A DNA stretch of 64,000 nucleotides, from positions 1 to 64,000 of the forward strand of contig CAKUON010000008.1 in NCBI GenBank assembly GCA_934668875.1. The letters are read 5' to 3'. Position numbers and translations under genes: made by a program. The notes under the pieces were generated by a model. It made no database searches and was not told where the DNA came from. It saw nothing but the letters and a program-made list of their open reading frames with translations. Origin of the DNA: an uncultured Collinsella sp. GTDB taxonomy: Bacteria > Actinomycetota > Coriobacteriia > Coriobacteriales > Coriobacteriaceae. Below are positions 52,858 to 61,514 of this stretch, piece by piece. Position 1 is the stretch's first letter; every line of letters starts with the position of its first letter.

Positions 52858-53727
52858 TTACTCCGAGTCAAACGACATATCGCCCGCACCGACCTCAAAA
52901 CGATACGCGGCGGATTTGTCACCGTTATCGAACTCAAGATTCGAAACCATCTCACCGTCATAGCCATCCGGAAGGAAGTCGCTCTCGAAGTCGCCACAAC
53001 CCAAGGTGAGGCTCGCCTTAAAGCCCGTAGAGTTCGGAACCGTTATCTCCGCATCGCCCGAACCCACGGTAACGTCCATCGACTTCGCAGGGGCCTGATT
53101 CAGGTCAAACGTCACGTCGCCCAAACCAACCTCGGCACTCAGAGTGTCGGTTACGGCGCCGGTAAACTCAACGTCGCCCGAACCAAGCGTCACATCCAGA
53201 TCGCGGCATGCAATGCCCGTAAACGTCAAGTCGCCCGATTCAACGCTTGCCGTAATGCCGACCATGTTCTCGGCAACTTCGCGCGGAAGCTCAATGGTGA
53301 CCGTACGGTTAATCGCGCGCTCGTCGTCGCAATCGTACTGGCTGATTTTAAGCGTAGAGCCCTTGACCTCTGCAAGGTTCCGGGTTGCCGCATCTGAAGC
53401 AGATGCCCCCTTCGCAACGCGACCACTCTCGATGACACGCACCGGCCCACCGGAGACGTGCTTGATCTCGACCGTGCTCGATGTCACATCCAAATCAAGG
53501 GACTGGAATGAGTCAGCATCAAAGGTCTCACTCGAAAGCTTCTGAGGCTGAGCAGAATAGTTGCCGCTATCCCGACCAGGCCAATCGAGCGTAGCGGTGC
53601 CGAAATCCCACGGTCCCTCAAAATGAATCAAAGTCCTCGAAATGCCGAATACAAGCCCGATGATGAGCACAAACGCTCCGATGCCGACGCCCAGACGCAG
53701 CTTGGATTCATGCGAAAGCTTCATCAT
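52858..53727 (-). CDS. DUF4097-type beta-repeat membrane protein
   Basis: Protein of 289 residues: a short cytoplasmic start, one membrane segment (about 11-30), then an extracytoplasmic beta-solenoid-like domain with recurring G-[SLC]-G-D steps (VESGDLTFTG, LGSGDVEFTG, VGLGDVTFD, VGSGDAEITV, LGCGDFESD). This is the DUF4097 pattern seen in envelope-stress operons, and it shows what the shortened gene at 15389 would have looked like. It overlaps the XRE gene by four bases and is followed by a strong terminator. Ligand and partner are unknown. Confidence 0.86.
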   Translation of the reverse strand: MMKLSHESKLRLGVGIGAFVLIIGLVFGISRTLIHFEGPWDFGTATLDWPGRDSGNYSAQPQKLSSETFDADSFQSLDLDVTSSTVEIKHVSGGPVRVIESGRVAKGASASDAATRNLAEVKGSTLKISQYDCDDERAINRTVTIELPREVAENMVGITASVESGDLTFTGIACRDLDVTLGSGDVEFTGAVTDTLSAEVGLGDVTFDLNQAPAKSMDVTVGSGDAEITVPNSTGFKASLTLGCGDFESDFLPDGYDGEMVSNLEFDNGDKSAAYRFEVGAGDMSFDSE

Positions 53728-54446
53728 TCGTCACCCTCTTTGGCACACGGCTCAGCGGTGGCCGCGGTAGCCACGTCAGCATCAGGTTCCGCAGAAGTAT
53801 CCTTCCCCTGGGCCTTGACCGCCACCGACACCGGACCAACCTGAATATCCCCGCGTGCCCAATCGCCATCGAGCGCACGCGCCACCCAGTGATAGATGGG
53901 AATCGTAAAGAAGATCAGTGCGGGAAAGGGGCTGGCACCAACCAGGAACATCAGTAAAAAGAACAGTAGCCAGCACACGGCCCAATACGGGAACGACTGG
54001 AAGGGTCCCTTCACCGGAGTCACGCTGGTCGCACCGGCACCCGTCACCTGAGCCGTCGCCGCATTAGCTGCCTGAGCGCTCCAGCTTGCCGCCTGGGCCG
54101 CCTTGGCCGCGGCGTCACTCGCCTGCGTTGCCGCCTCGGTAGCCCGCGCTGCGGCCTCGTGGGTGCGGGCGCGCTCTGCCGCCTCGGCCTCGCGCTGGCG
54201 GGCACGGTCCTCGTTCTCAAACTCGATGTCGTCCTCGATCTCATCACTCGGATTGAGCAACTCGTCCAAGCTCACGCCATAGAGCTTGGCGAGCGAGATC
54301 AGGTTCTCGGTATCGGGCGAGCTCTCCGCGCGTTCCCATTTGCTGACCGCCTGGCGCGACAGCCCCAGCTTTCTCGCCAGCCCTTCTTGGCTAAAGCCCT
54401 TACTGCGACGAAGGTCGGCGAGCCGCTGCGCAGTTTCTACATTCAT
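53724..54446 (-). CDS. XRE-family regulator with membrane segments
   Basis: Protein of 240 residues. Residues 4-60 are a classical Cro/CI helix-turn-helix (QRLADLRRSKGFSQEGLA, then LGLSRQAVSKWERAESSPD). An Ala-rich, charged region (about 80-140) of coiled-coil type follows, then hydrophobic segments at about 155-195 (YWAVCWLLFFLLMFLVGASP and a second). This is a DNA-binding protein tethered to the membrane and may read the state of the DUF4097 protein whose gene it overlaps. AGGAGG precedes the ATG at 54446; the upstream open frame lacks features. Confidence 0.88.
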   Translation of the reverse strand: MNVETAQRLADLRRSKGFSQEGLARKLGLSRQAVSKWERAESSPDTENLISLAKLYGVSLDELLNPSDEIEDDIEFENEDRARQREAEAAERARTHEAAARATEAATQASDAAAKAAQAASWSAQAANAATAQVTGAGATSVTPVKGPFQSFPYWAVCWLLFFLLMFLVGASPFPALIFFTIPIYHWVARALDGDWARGDIQVGPVSVAVKAQGKDTSAEPDADVATAATAEPCAKEGDE

Positions 54447-54564
54447 GGTTCCTCCTATGCTTTTGCCAGCCGTGCCGCCGGACCGTTTTGTTCTTAAGGC
54501 GCCTTGCACAGTTAAAAATCTATCCGCCACCGCCAAAAACATGCCACCTATTCTAGTGAGATTT

Positions 54565-54593
54565 TTGACAACCGGCGGTTGCGGGCGCATATG
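54565..54593 (+). promoter_or_regulatory. Candidate promoter of the Trm9-like methyltransferase
   Basis: TTGACA (54565-54570), a 17-base spacer and CATATG (54588-54593), 121 bases before the GTG start. The -35 is perfect, the -10 only fair. Confidence 0.45.
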
Positions 54594-54713
54594 AGCTGCG
54601 GAAATGTGTCTAAACAGAGCAATGATCCGCCGCTTGGTTGTCCCCGTTGCGGCGTTAACGGTAGTATGGTCGTACTGTTTATTCCGCACCGCCAACGGAG
54701 GGAGTCCCGCGCC

Positions 54714-55586
54714 GTGAACCGCGATTTCGCCTCATCGCTCATCCAGCTCAACAATACGTTCTATCGCGAGCACTCCGCCTCCTTTTCCGATACGCGCCAG
54801 GCCCCGTGGCCCGGCTGGGTGCGCACTATGGACATCGCGCTCGAGCAGCTCGATGTGGCCACCATCGAGCATCCCGTCCGTGTCTTCGACCTTGCCTGCG
54901 GCAATATGCGCTTCGAGAACTTTGCCGCCGGCGGCACGCTGGCTGCCAAGGGCGTCGACGGCGCGAGCCCCTCGGCAGATGCCAACTGCCCCTTCGAGTT
55001 CTATGGTGTCGACTCATGCCAGGACCTGGCCATCGATGCCCGCGGTCACGCCCTGCGCATCCCCAACCTGCACTTCCAGGAGCTCGATGTGCTCGATGCC
55101 CTCATGAAGCTCAACCCCGCCGAGACACCCGACGTGCTTTTCGACGCCCCGCTCGCCGACATCTCGGTCTGCTTTGGCTTTATGCACCACGTGCCATCGT
55201 GCGAGTACCGCGTACGCGTGCTCGACGCCCTGGTGCGTCAGACGCGCCCGGGCGGCATCATCGCCATCAGCTTTTGGGAGTTTATGAACGACGAGCGCAT
55301 GGCGCGCAAGGCCGTTCGAGCCGAAGCCCGCGCCGAGCTCACCCCGCCGTTTGAGAGTTACGATTCAGCGCAGTTTGAAGCCGGCGACCACCTCATTGGC
55401 TGGCAAAACGACCGCCACGCCTACCGCTATTGTCATCACTTTGACGATCAACAGATTACCGACCTGGTGCGCGGCGTTCGAACGTTCTACAAGAGCGGCG
55501 AGGTCCCCGTGCGCGAGCTTGAGCGCTTCCATGCCGACGGTCGCAGCGGCGATCTCAACCGTTATGTGATTCTCAAGCGCCTGTAG
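54714..55586 (+). CDS. Class I SAM-dependent methyltransferase, Trm9-like
   Basis: Cytoplasmic methyltransferase of 290 residues. Motif I is VRVFDLACGNMRF, motif II FYGVDSC, motif III LHFQELDV. The segment CFGFMHHVPSCEYRVRVLDA with RPGGIIAISFWEF resembles the HH...ER/YR block of Trm9 and related wobble-uridine methyltransferases. That similarity, plus an Elp3-type gene 2 kb away, suggests tRNA U34 modification, but both points are suggestive only. GGAGGGAG lies 9 bases before the GTG at 54714. The longer frame upstream carries CPRCG but has no ribosome site and reads through the promoter. Confidence 0.75.
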   Translation: MNRDFASSLIQLNNTFYREHSASFSDTRQAPWPGWVRTMDIALEQLDVATIEHPVRVFDLACGNMRFENFAAGGTLAAKGVDGASPSADANCPFEFYGVDSCQDLAIDARGHALRIPNLHFQELDVLDALMKLNPAETPDVLFDAPLADISVCFGFMHHVPSCEYRVRVLDALVRQTRPGGIIAISFWEFMNDERMARKAVRAEARAELTPPFESYDSAQFEAGDHLIGWQNDRHAYRYCHHFDDQQITDLVRGVRTFYKSGEVPVRELERFHADGRSGDLNRYVILKRL

Positions 55587-55704
55587 GCATCGACGACTCG
55601 CCGCTGAGCCGCTTCGAAAATTTCGGGCAAGTTATGCCCACCCTTTTTCAACCCATTGACGGAACGCGCAGCTATGCGTTCCATACTTATGACCTAGGAG
55701 CCTC

Positions 55705-56544
55705 ATGGGAGCCGTCCACGTTCGTACGCCTAAGAACTTTGTGCTCGAGGAGCGCCTGGAGCGCTACGCCGATGCGCTTGAGACGAAACCCGAGGCCTAT
55801 GCCGGAGATTGGCGCAAGGTCTGTGCACCCGCAGGCAGCAAGCCCTTCGAGCGCCTTCACCTGGATCTTGGCTGCGGCAAGGGAACGTACCTTGTAGAGC
55901 GCGCGGCCCACGAGCCAAACACGCTCTTTATCGGCATGGACCAGGAGCCCATCTGCATCGCCTATGCCGCCCAGAAGATTTGCGAGCAGGAGCTGCCCAA
56001 TGCGATTGTGCTGCCCCGAGGCGCCGCATCGCTGCCGCGGCTGTTTGCCGCAGGCGAGCTCGATGCCATCTCCATCAACTTTCCCACGCCGCAGCCCAAG
56101 GCCAAGTACGCCAAAAAGCGCCTTGTCCATGTCGACCATCTGATGCTCTATCGTCCGCTCTTTGCTGCCGGCGCCACCGTCACGCTGCGCACCGATAGCA
56201 AGCCGCTGCGCGACTACGCCCTGGGGCAGTTTGCCGCGGCCGGTTACGGCACGCTCTGGGTAAGCGATGACGTGCGCCGCGACCATCCCGAGCATCCCGA
56301 GACCGAGTACGAATGCCGCACGCGCGAGATGGGTGCCGTCGTCTACGGCATCTGCGCCACACCCGACGCGAAGCCTACCGAAGAGCAGCTCGCGGCGGGC
56401 CGGGCGCAGGAGCAGAGCCTCGCCTGCTATCTGCCCGACGACCTCGATAAGCTCACCTACGTGCCCCTTGGCATGGAAGAAGCCGTCGAGAACTTTAAGA
56501 ACCGCGCCCGCAAGGGCAAGAAGCGTTTACCGCAGGAGTCCTAG
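55705..56544 (+). CDS. TrmB-like methyltransferase with altered active-site motif
   Basis: Protein of 279 residues in the tRNA (guanine-46-N7) methyltransferase family. Motif I is LHLDLGCGKGTYLVERA, and NTLFIGMDQEP, AISINFPTPQPKAKYAKKRL, VTLRTDSKPLRDYAL follow in TrmB order. The usual DPWPKKRHxKRR catalytic stretch is TPQPKAKYAKKRL: the Asp and Trp are missing, while the Lys-rich end remains. It could be a divergent TrmB or a family member with another substrate. It follows the Trm9-like gene by 118 bases and is probably co-transcribed. Confidence 0.8.
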   Translation: MGAVHVRTPKNFVLEERLERYADALETKPEAYAGDWRKVCAPAGSKPFERLHLDLGCGKGTYLVERAAHEPNTLFIGMDQEPICIAYAAQKICEQELPNAIVLPRGAASLPRLFAAGELDAISINFPTPQPKAKYAKKRLVHVDHLMLYRPLFAAGATVTLRTDSKPLRDYALGQFAAAGYGTLWVSDDVRRDHPEHPETEYECRTREMGAVVYGICATPDAKPTEEQLAAGRAQEQSLACYLPDDLDKLTYVPLGMEEAVENFKNRARKGKKRLPQES

Positions 56545-56584
56545 AGGCCTCTGATGGTCGCGGCGTCGGCAAACAAGCGCAAAT

Positions 56585-56741
56585 AGCTGCCAGCGAACGA
56601 CCCTCAAATCTAAGTGAGTAGACTTTTTTGCAATAGCCAAGCACAACCCACATAGCGAAAAATAAAACCGCAGGTAGAGCCCTTGCGCAAAAGCCGTGTG
56701 CTCGCGATATTGCAAAAAGTCTACTCACTTAGCTGGCAGCT
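56585..56741. repeat. 157-bp imperfect palindrome (MITE-like)
   Basis: Arms: CTAAGTGAGTAGACTTTTTT and GCAATA on the left (56610-56635), and TATTGCAAAAAGTCTACTCA and CTTAG on the right (56708-56732). They are reverse complements apart from one T. Outside, AGCTGCCAGC (56585-56594) matches GCTGGCAGCT (56732-56741), with 15 extra bases on the left. Inside, AGCACA pairs with TGTGCT. The 60-base centre has no gene. The structure is too long for a terminator and resembles a small non-autonomous element or a large cruciform. Confidence 0.75.
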
Positions 56742-56854
56742 GCGCCAAAGGGCTGGGCAGAACGCCCATTTCCTGCATTTTCTCGCGCGCTGGCGCCCCA
56801 CGCCGCCGCTACGCCATAATGGATGGCGGACAAACGCGAGAGAAAGCAAACCAC

Positions 56855-59536
56855 ATGGCACAGACCACGACAGATACTTCCGTCAGCACCGTTTCCGGCG
56901 CCGGCGCCGCCAGCTCGTTCTCGGGCGGCACGGGCACCGAGGCCGAGTTCGGCTCGCTCGGTGCGCTCTCCCCCACCTGGTGGGAGCCCGAGGACGGCAG
57001 CGAGCCCGAACCATGGCTCACGCCCGATCAGGCCTTCGAGCGCTTCTTTGAATGGACGAGCGACCGCGGCATTTCGCTGTGGGATCACCAAGAAGAAGCC
57101 CTCATGGACCTAGCCGCCGGTGACCATGTCATTTTGGGCACGCCGACCGGCTCGGGTAAGTCGCTTGTCGCGTTGGGCATGCTCTTTATGGGCATGGCGC
57201 AAGGCAAGCGCTGCTATTACACCGCCCCCATCAAAGCTCTAGTCAGCGAGAAGTTTTTTGACCTGGTGCAGGTGCTCGGCCGCGATAACGTCGGTATGAT
57301 CACCGGCGACACGCATATCAACACCAAGGCGCCCGTCATCTGCTGCACGGCCGAGATCCTTGCCAACGACGCGCTGCGCGAGGGCGAAGATGCCGACGTT
57401 GGCTGCGTCGCCATGGACGAGTTCCACTACTTTGCCGACCCCGACCGCGGCTGGGCATGGCAGGTACCGCTGCTCACCCTGCCCCACACACAATTCATGC
57501 TCATGAGCGCCACGCTCGGCGATGTCACCGCTATCGCCGCCTCACTCGAGGAGCACACCGGCGCCACCTGCGACCTGGTCGTCGACGCCCCGCGCCCCGT
57601 GCCGCTGAGCTACGACTACGTGACGACCTCGCTCGAGGGCACCGTCGAGCTCGCCATGCGCCGCGGCGAGGCTCCGCTCTACATCGTGCACTTTAGCCAG
57701 GACGCCGCGCTTGCGACGGCACAGTCGCTCGCCAACTTTGGCATTGCCAGCAAGGAGCAGCGCGAGGCTATTAAGGAGGCGGCCAAGGGCACGAGTTTCT
57801 CAACCGCCTTCGGCAAGATTCTCAAGCGTCTGCTTGGCTGCGGCGTCGGCGTACACCACGCCGGCATGCTGCCGCGCTATCGTCTGCTGGTCGAACGCCT
57901 GGCGCAGCAAGGCTTGCTGCCCGTCATCTGCGGCACCGATACGCTCGGCGTCGGCATCAACGTGCCCATCCACACCGTGGTGCTCACCGCGCTCACCAAG
58001 TTCGACGGTTACAAGATGCGTCGCCTGCGCGCCCGTGAGTTCCACCAGATCGCCGGTCGCGCCGGTCGCTCGGGCTTTGACACCGAGGGTATGGTCATCG
58101 CCGAGGCGCCGGAGCACGAGATCGAGAACGCCAAGCTCATGGCCAAGGCGGGCGACGACCCCAAAAAGCTCCGCAAGATTAAAAAGAAGAAGGCCCCCGA
58201 GGGCTTTGTCACCTGGAACAAGCAGACCTTTGAGCGCCTGATCGAGACGCAGCCCGAGACGCTCAAACCGCGCCTGCGCATCACGCACTCCATGGTGATT
58301 AGCGTGGTCGAGCAGGGTGGCGACGCTCGCGCCCGCGTGCATGACCTCATCGAGACAAGTCTGCAGACCCCCGAAGAAAAGGCCAAGCTCGAGGTTCGTG
58401 CCGACGAGATCTTCGCCACGCTCATCGACTCCGGCGTCGTCGTGCGCACCGAGGTGCCGCCCGCACCCGACGCTCCGGCTGACGCCGCGCCCGACATCGA
58501 CTACGCGCTGACGGTCGACCTGCCCGAAGACTTTGCGCTCGATCAGCCGCTATCGCCGTTCCTTCTCGCCGCGCTGGAGCTGCTCGACCCCGAGAGCGAG
58601 ACCTACACCATGGACCTCATCTCGATGGTTGAGGCTACACTCGAGGACCCCAAGCAGGTGCTGCGCGCGCAGGAGCGTGCTGCGCGCGACCGTGCCATGG
58701 CTGAGATGAAGGCTGACGGCATCGAGTACGAGGAGCGCCTGGAGCGCATCCAAGATGTCACCTACGAAAAGCCGCTTGAAGAACTGCTCGATGCCGCCTT
58801 TGATAAGTACTGCCAAGAAGTGCCCTGGGCCAACGACTACCAGCTCTCGCCCAAGAGCGTCCTGCGCGACATGCTGGAGAGCGCGAGCGACTTTAAGGGC
58901 TATATTCAAAAGCTCGGCATCGCCCGCTCCGAGGGCATCCTGCTGCGCTACCTTGCCGAAGCCTACCGCTCGCTCGATCGCACCGTGCCCATCGAGAAGC
59001 GCGACGAGCGCTTGCGCGACATTATCTCGTGGCTGGGCTTTGTGGTGCGCTCGGTGGACTCGAGCCTGGTGGACGAGTGGGAGAACGCCGGCAACCCGGC
59101 CGCACTCGACGCCGCGCCGCCTCAGGGTATCGACGAGGTTGTGGCAGACCGCCGCGGCTGCACCCTGCTGGTGCGCAATGCGCTCTTCCGCCGCGTGACC
59201 CTTGCAGCCCGCGAGCACGTCCGCGACCTGGGCGAGCTCGATGAGGACTGGGGCATGAGCGAGGTCCGCTGGCAAAAGGCGCTCGACGCCTATCACGAGC
59301 AGCACGAGGAAATCCTCACCAACGGCGACGCCCGCAGCTCGGCGATGTTTACCATCGACGAGAGCGACGAGAAAACCGACCACGTGTGGCACGTGCACCA
59401 AATCTTTGCCGACGAGGATGGCGACCACGACTTTGGCATCATGGGCGATGTCGATCTGGACGCCACGCAAGACGGCGGCGAGGTCATCTTCACCCACTAC
59501 CGCGTCGGCTTTATCGAAGACCTGCTCGAAGACTAG
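56855..59536 (+). CDS. Ski2/Mtr4-like RNA helicase (DUF3516 C-terminus)
   Basis: SF2 helicase of 893 residues. Motif I PTGSGKS (about 101-107), APIKALVSEK, motif II DEFH (AMDEFHYFAD), LMSATLGD, and GVHHAGMLPRYR. Motifs V-VI are GTDTLGVGINVP and HQIAGRAGRSGFD. This set is that of Ski2/Mtr4/HelY helicases, and the C-terminal 400 residues match the DUF3516 extension found in actinobacteria. Such proteins unwind RNA, often to feed exonucleases. An acidic, low-complexity N-terminus of about 60 residues precedes the core. ATG 56855 has only a weak Shine-Dalgarno (GAGAGAAAG), so the start is less sure. A strong terminator follows. Confidence 0.9.
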   Translation: MAQTTTDTSVSTVSGAGAASSFSGGTGTEAEFGSLGALSPTWWEPEDGSEPEPWLTPDQAFERFFEWTSDRGISLWDHQEEALMDLAAGDHVILGTPTGSGKSLVALGMLFMGMAQGKRCYYTAPIKALVSEKFFDLVQVLGRDNVGMITGDTHINTKAPVICCTAEILANDALREGEDADVGCVAMDEFHYFADPDRGWAWQVPLLTLPHTQFMLMSATLGDVTAIAASLEEHTGATCDLVVDAPRPVPLSYDYVTTSLEGTVELAMRRGEAPLYIVHFSQDAALATAQSLANFGIASKEQREAIKEAAKGTSFSTAFGKILKRLLGCGVGVHHAGMLPRYRLLVERLAQQGLLPVICGTDTLGVGINVPIHTVVLTALTKFDGYKMRRLRAREFHQIAGRAGRSGFDTEGMVIAEAPEHEIENAKLMAKAGDDPKKLRKIKKKKAPEGFVTWNKQTFERLIETQPETLKPRLRITHSMVISVVEQGGDARARVHDLIETSLQTPEEKAKLEVRADEIFATLIDSGVVVRTEVPPAPDAPADAAPDIDYALTVDLPEDFALDQPLSPFLLAALELLDPESETYTMDLISMVEATLEDPKQVLRAQERAARDRAMAEMKADGIEYEERLERIQDVTYEKPLEELLDAAFDKYCQEVPWANDYQLSPKSVLRDMLESASDFKGYIQKLGIARSEGILLRYLAEAYRSLDRTVPIEKRDERLRDIISWLGFVVRSVDSSLVDEWENAGNPAALDAAPPQGIDEVVADRRGCTLLVRNALFRRVTLAAREHVRDLGELDEDWGMSEVRWQKALDAYHEQHEEILTNGDARSSAMFTIDESDEKTDHVWHVHQIFADEDGDHDFGIMGDVDLDATQDGGEVIFTHYRVGFIEDLLED

Positions 59537-59560
59537 CCGGGCGCAATGGAACGAAACGAA

Positions 59561-59599
59561 GCGGGGCCGCTGGCAACATCGCCAGCGGCCCCGCTTTTT
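59561..59599 (+). terminator. Terminator of the Ski2-like helicase gene
   Basis: GCGGGGCCGCTGGC and its exact complement flank a 6-base loop, followed by TTTTT. It lies between convergent genes, and a weaker T-rich stretch on the other side may let it serve both. Confidence 0.93.
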
Positions 59600-59616
59600 G
59601 CACTATATTCTATGCC

Positions 59617-61374
59617 CTACTCGGCATCCTCGACCTCATAGGCATCAGCCTCAGCAGGCTCATCGCCCACATCTGCTGCAGCCTCGCGTGCCTCGTCAAA
59701 CGCCGCCTTCATGGTCTTGTTGCCCCAGGTAAGCTTACGAATCGTAAGCTCATCGGCCTTGTTGTGGGCAAGGCGCAGGTTCTCGGTACTGCGGCGCAGG
59801 TCGTCCTTGGTCTTCTCGAGCTGCTTGATGGCGGCATCGATCTCCTTGATCGCCGATTCGAACTGTTTGCTCGCCAGGTTGTAGTTGCGCGAGAAGCCAT
59901 CCTTGAACTTTTCCATCTTGGCTTCGAAGTTCGTGACGTCGATGTTCTGCTGTTTGTACTCCGCCAGCTCCTGCTTATAACGCAGCGAGCCCATGGCAGC
60001 GTTGCGCAGCAGCGTGATCATGGGAATGAAGAATTGCGGGCGGATCACATACATCTTCTCGTAGCGATAGCTCACGTCCACGATGCCGGCGTTATAGAGC
60101 TCGCTCTCGGGCTCGAGCAGGGTGCAGAGCACCGCATACTCGCAGCCTTTCTGGCGGCGATCGTGGTCGAGTTTCTTAAAGAAGTCCTCGTTCTTGTGCT
60201 TGGTCGCGGTTTCGTCGTTCTCGTTTTTCATCTCGAACATAATCGAAATGACCTCGTTGCCGCTCGCATCGCACTCGCGGAAGATAAAGTCGCCCTTGGT
60301 GCCCTCGGACGCATCGTTATCTTTCTCGAAGTACGCGTTAGGAAACGCCGTCATACGCAGACGGTTAAACTCGGTCTCGCAGTGCTGTTCGAGCGACTCG
60401 CCCACCATCTTGGTGGACAGGCGGACCTTCATGTCCTTAAGGCGCTCGATCTCTTCATCCTTGTAGCGAATCAGGTCATCGCTCGCGCGCTTGGCCTGCG
60501 CAAGCTCGAGCTCGTGGGCCGCCTTGGCCTGCTCCTCGCGAGAATCGCGCACCGCAAGCTCGCTCGTGAGCTTCGCGCGCGCCTCATCGCGCTCACGCTC
60601 CGCCGCGGCAACCGCCTCCGACAGGTTCATTTTTGCCGTCAGCTCCTGCTCACGCAGCTGGGCGCGCAGACCCTCTGCCTCCTGCTCAGACTGAGCCTTT
60701 GCGGCGGAAAACTTCTCCTGCGCCTTCGCTCGATAGTCAGCAAGCGTGCGCTCGGCCTCGTTGTGAGCGGCATCGAGCTCACGCTGCGACTCGGCTGCGG
60801 CAGCGGCAAGCGCCATCTCCCGTGCCTTGTCCGCCGCGGCAAGCCTGGCCTGCAGCTCGGCAATCTGGGCATCACGTGCGGCTAAATCGTTTTGAGCGGC
60901 GTTGCGCGCCGCCGACTCGGCAAGCTTGGCCTCGTCATCCTTGCGTCCCAGCTGCGCACGCAAGTTGTCGATTTCACGTTGGAGCTCGGCGTTCTCCTTT
61001 TGAGCGCCGGCACGTGCCTCAACCGCCGCGCGCTGGCTTGCGCTCTCACGCTCTGCGGCGGCGCCCTCGAGCTTGGCACGCAGCTCGGCAAGCTCCGCAT
61101 CGCGCTTGGCGAGCTCTTGCGCCAGCTGCTGGGCTGCAGCATTCTTCTGCTCGACAAGCTGAGCGTCGCGCTGAGACTCTGCCTTTTGCAAGGCAGCCGT
61201 CGAGCGCGAGCGCTCGATCTCCAGTGCCTGCTCGCCCTCGCGCTGAACTGCCCTCACGCGCTCATCTAGGTCGCGTGAAAACTCGGCGTCGCGCACCTGC
61301 TTGACGATGTCCGCATAGCCGGACGCATCGACCTTAAAGACTTCGCCGCAATGCGGGCACTTGATCTCGTTCAT
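59617..61374 (-). CDS. DUF2130 protein: coiled coil with PD-(D/E)xK-like core
   Basis: Protein of 585 residues. A zinc-ribbon half (CPHCGEVF, residues 6-13) opens it. A coiled coil rich in Ala, Glu, Arg and Gln covers about 30-325. The conserved DUF2130 region follows: ETEFNRLR, AYFEKDNDASEGTKGDFIFR, SIMFEMKNENDET, HDRRQKGCEYAVLCTLLE, and VIRPQFFIPMITLLRNA. GDFIFRE plus EMKNE has the spacing of a PD-(D/E)xK nuclease centre. A charged helical tail follows. Function is unknown; a structural or DNA-damage role has been guessed for such proteins. It is transcribed alone. Confidence 0.88.
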   Translation of the reverse strand: MNEIKCPHCGEVFKVDASGYADIVKQVRDAEFSRDLDERVRAVQREGEQALEIERSRSTAALQKAESQRDAQLVEQKNAAAQQLAQELAKRDAELAELRAKLEGAAAERESASQRAAVEARAGAQKENAELQREIDNLRAQLGRKDDEAKLAESAARNAAQNDLAARDAQIAELQARLAAADKAREMALAAAAAESQRELDAAHNEAERTLADYRAKAQEKFSAAKAQSEQEAEGLRAQLREQELTAKMNLSEAVAAAERERDEARAKLTSELAVRDSREEQAKAAHELELAQAKRASDDLIRYKDEEIERLKDMKVRLSTKMVGESLEQHCETEFNRLRMTAFPNAYFEKDNDASEGTKGDFIFRECDASGNEVISIMFEMKNENDETATKHKNEDFFKKLDHDRRQKGCEYAVLCTLLEPESELYNAGIVDVSYRYEKMYVIRPQFFIPMITLLRNAAMGSLRYKQELAEYKQQNIDVTNFEAKMEKFKDGFSRNYNLASKQFESAIKEIDAAIKQLEKTKDDLRRSTENLRLAHNKADELTIRKLTWGNKTMKAAFDEAREAAADVGDEPAEADAYEVEDAE

Positions 61375-61468
61375 AGCAGCTCCTCGATGGACGCAAATTT
61401 TAACCGCCTACACTCTACCGCGCCATGCGGACAAAAAAGGCACCGCCGCCAGAATGGCAACGGCGCCA

Positions 61469-61507
61469 AAACCACCACAAAGGTGCCTGTCCCCATTGTG
61501 GTGGTTT
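61469..61507. repeat. Stem-loop repeat with CCTGTCCCC loop, copy 1
   Basis: AAACCACCACAA (61469-61480) and TTGTGGTGGTTT (61496-61507), a perfect 12-bp stem with the loop AGGTGCCTGTCCCCA. A near-identical copy lies at 62304-62334. It sits just downstream of the chbG stop, with no T-run after it. Confidence 0.8.
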
Positions 61508-61514
61508 GGGAGCT

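Noticed and set aside
54579..54713. N-terminal zinc motif (CPRCG) of the Trm9-like methyltransferase
   Set aside because: It lies in the upstream extension that crosses the TTGACA promoter and has no ribosome site; GTG 54714 has a strong one.
56683..57051. 122-residue plus-strand frame over the palindrome
   Set aside because: Starts inside the inverted repeat and runs into the helicase in another frame; no ribosome site or family.
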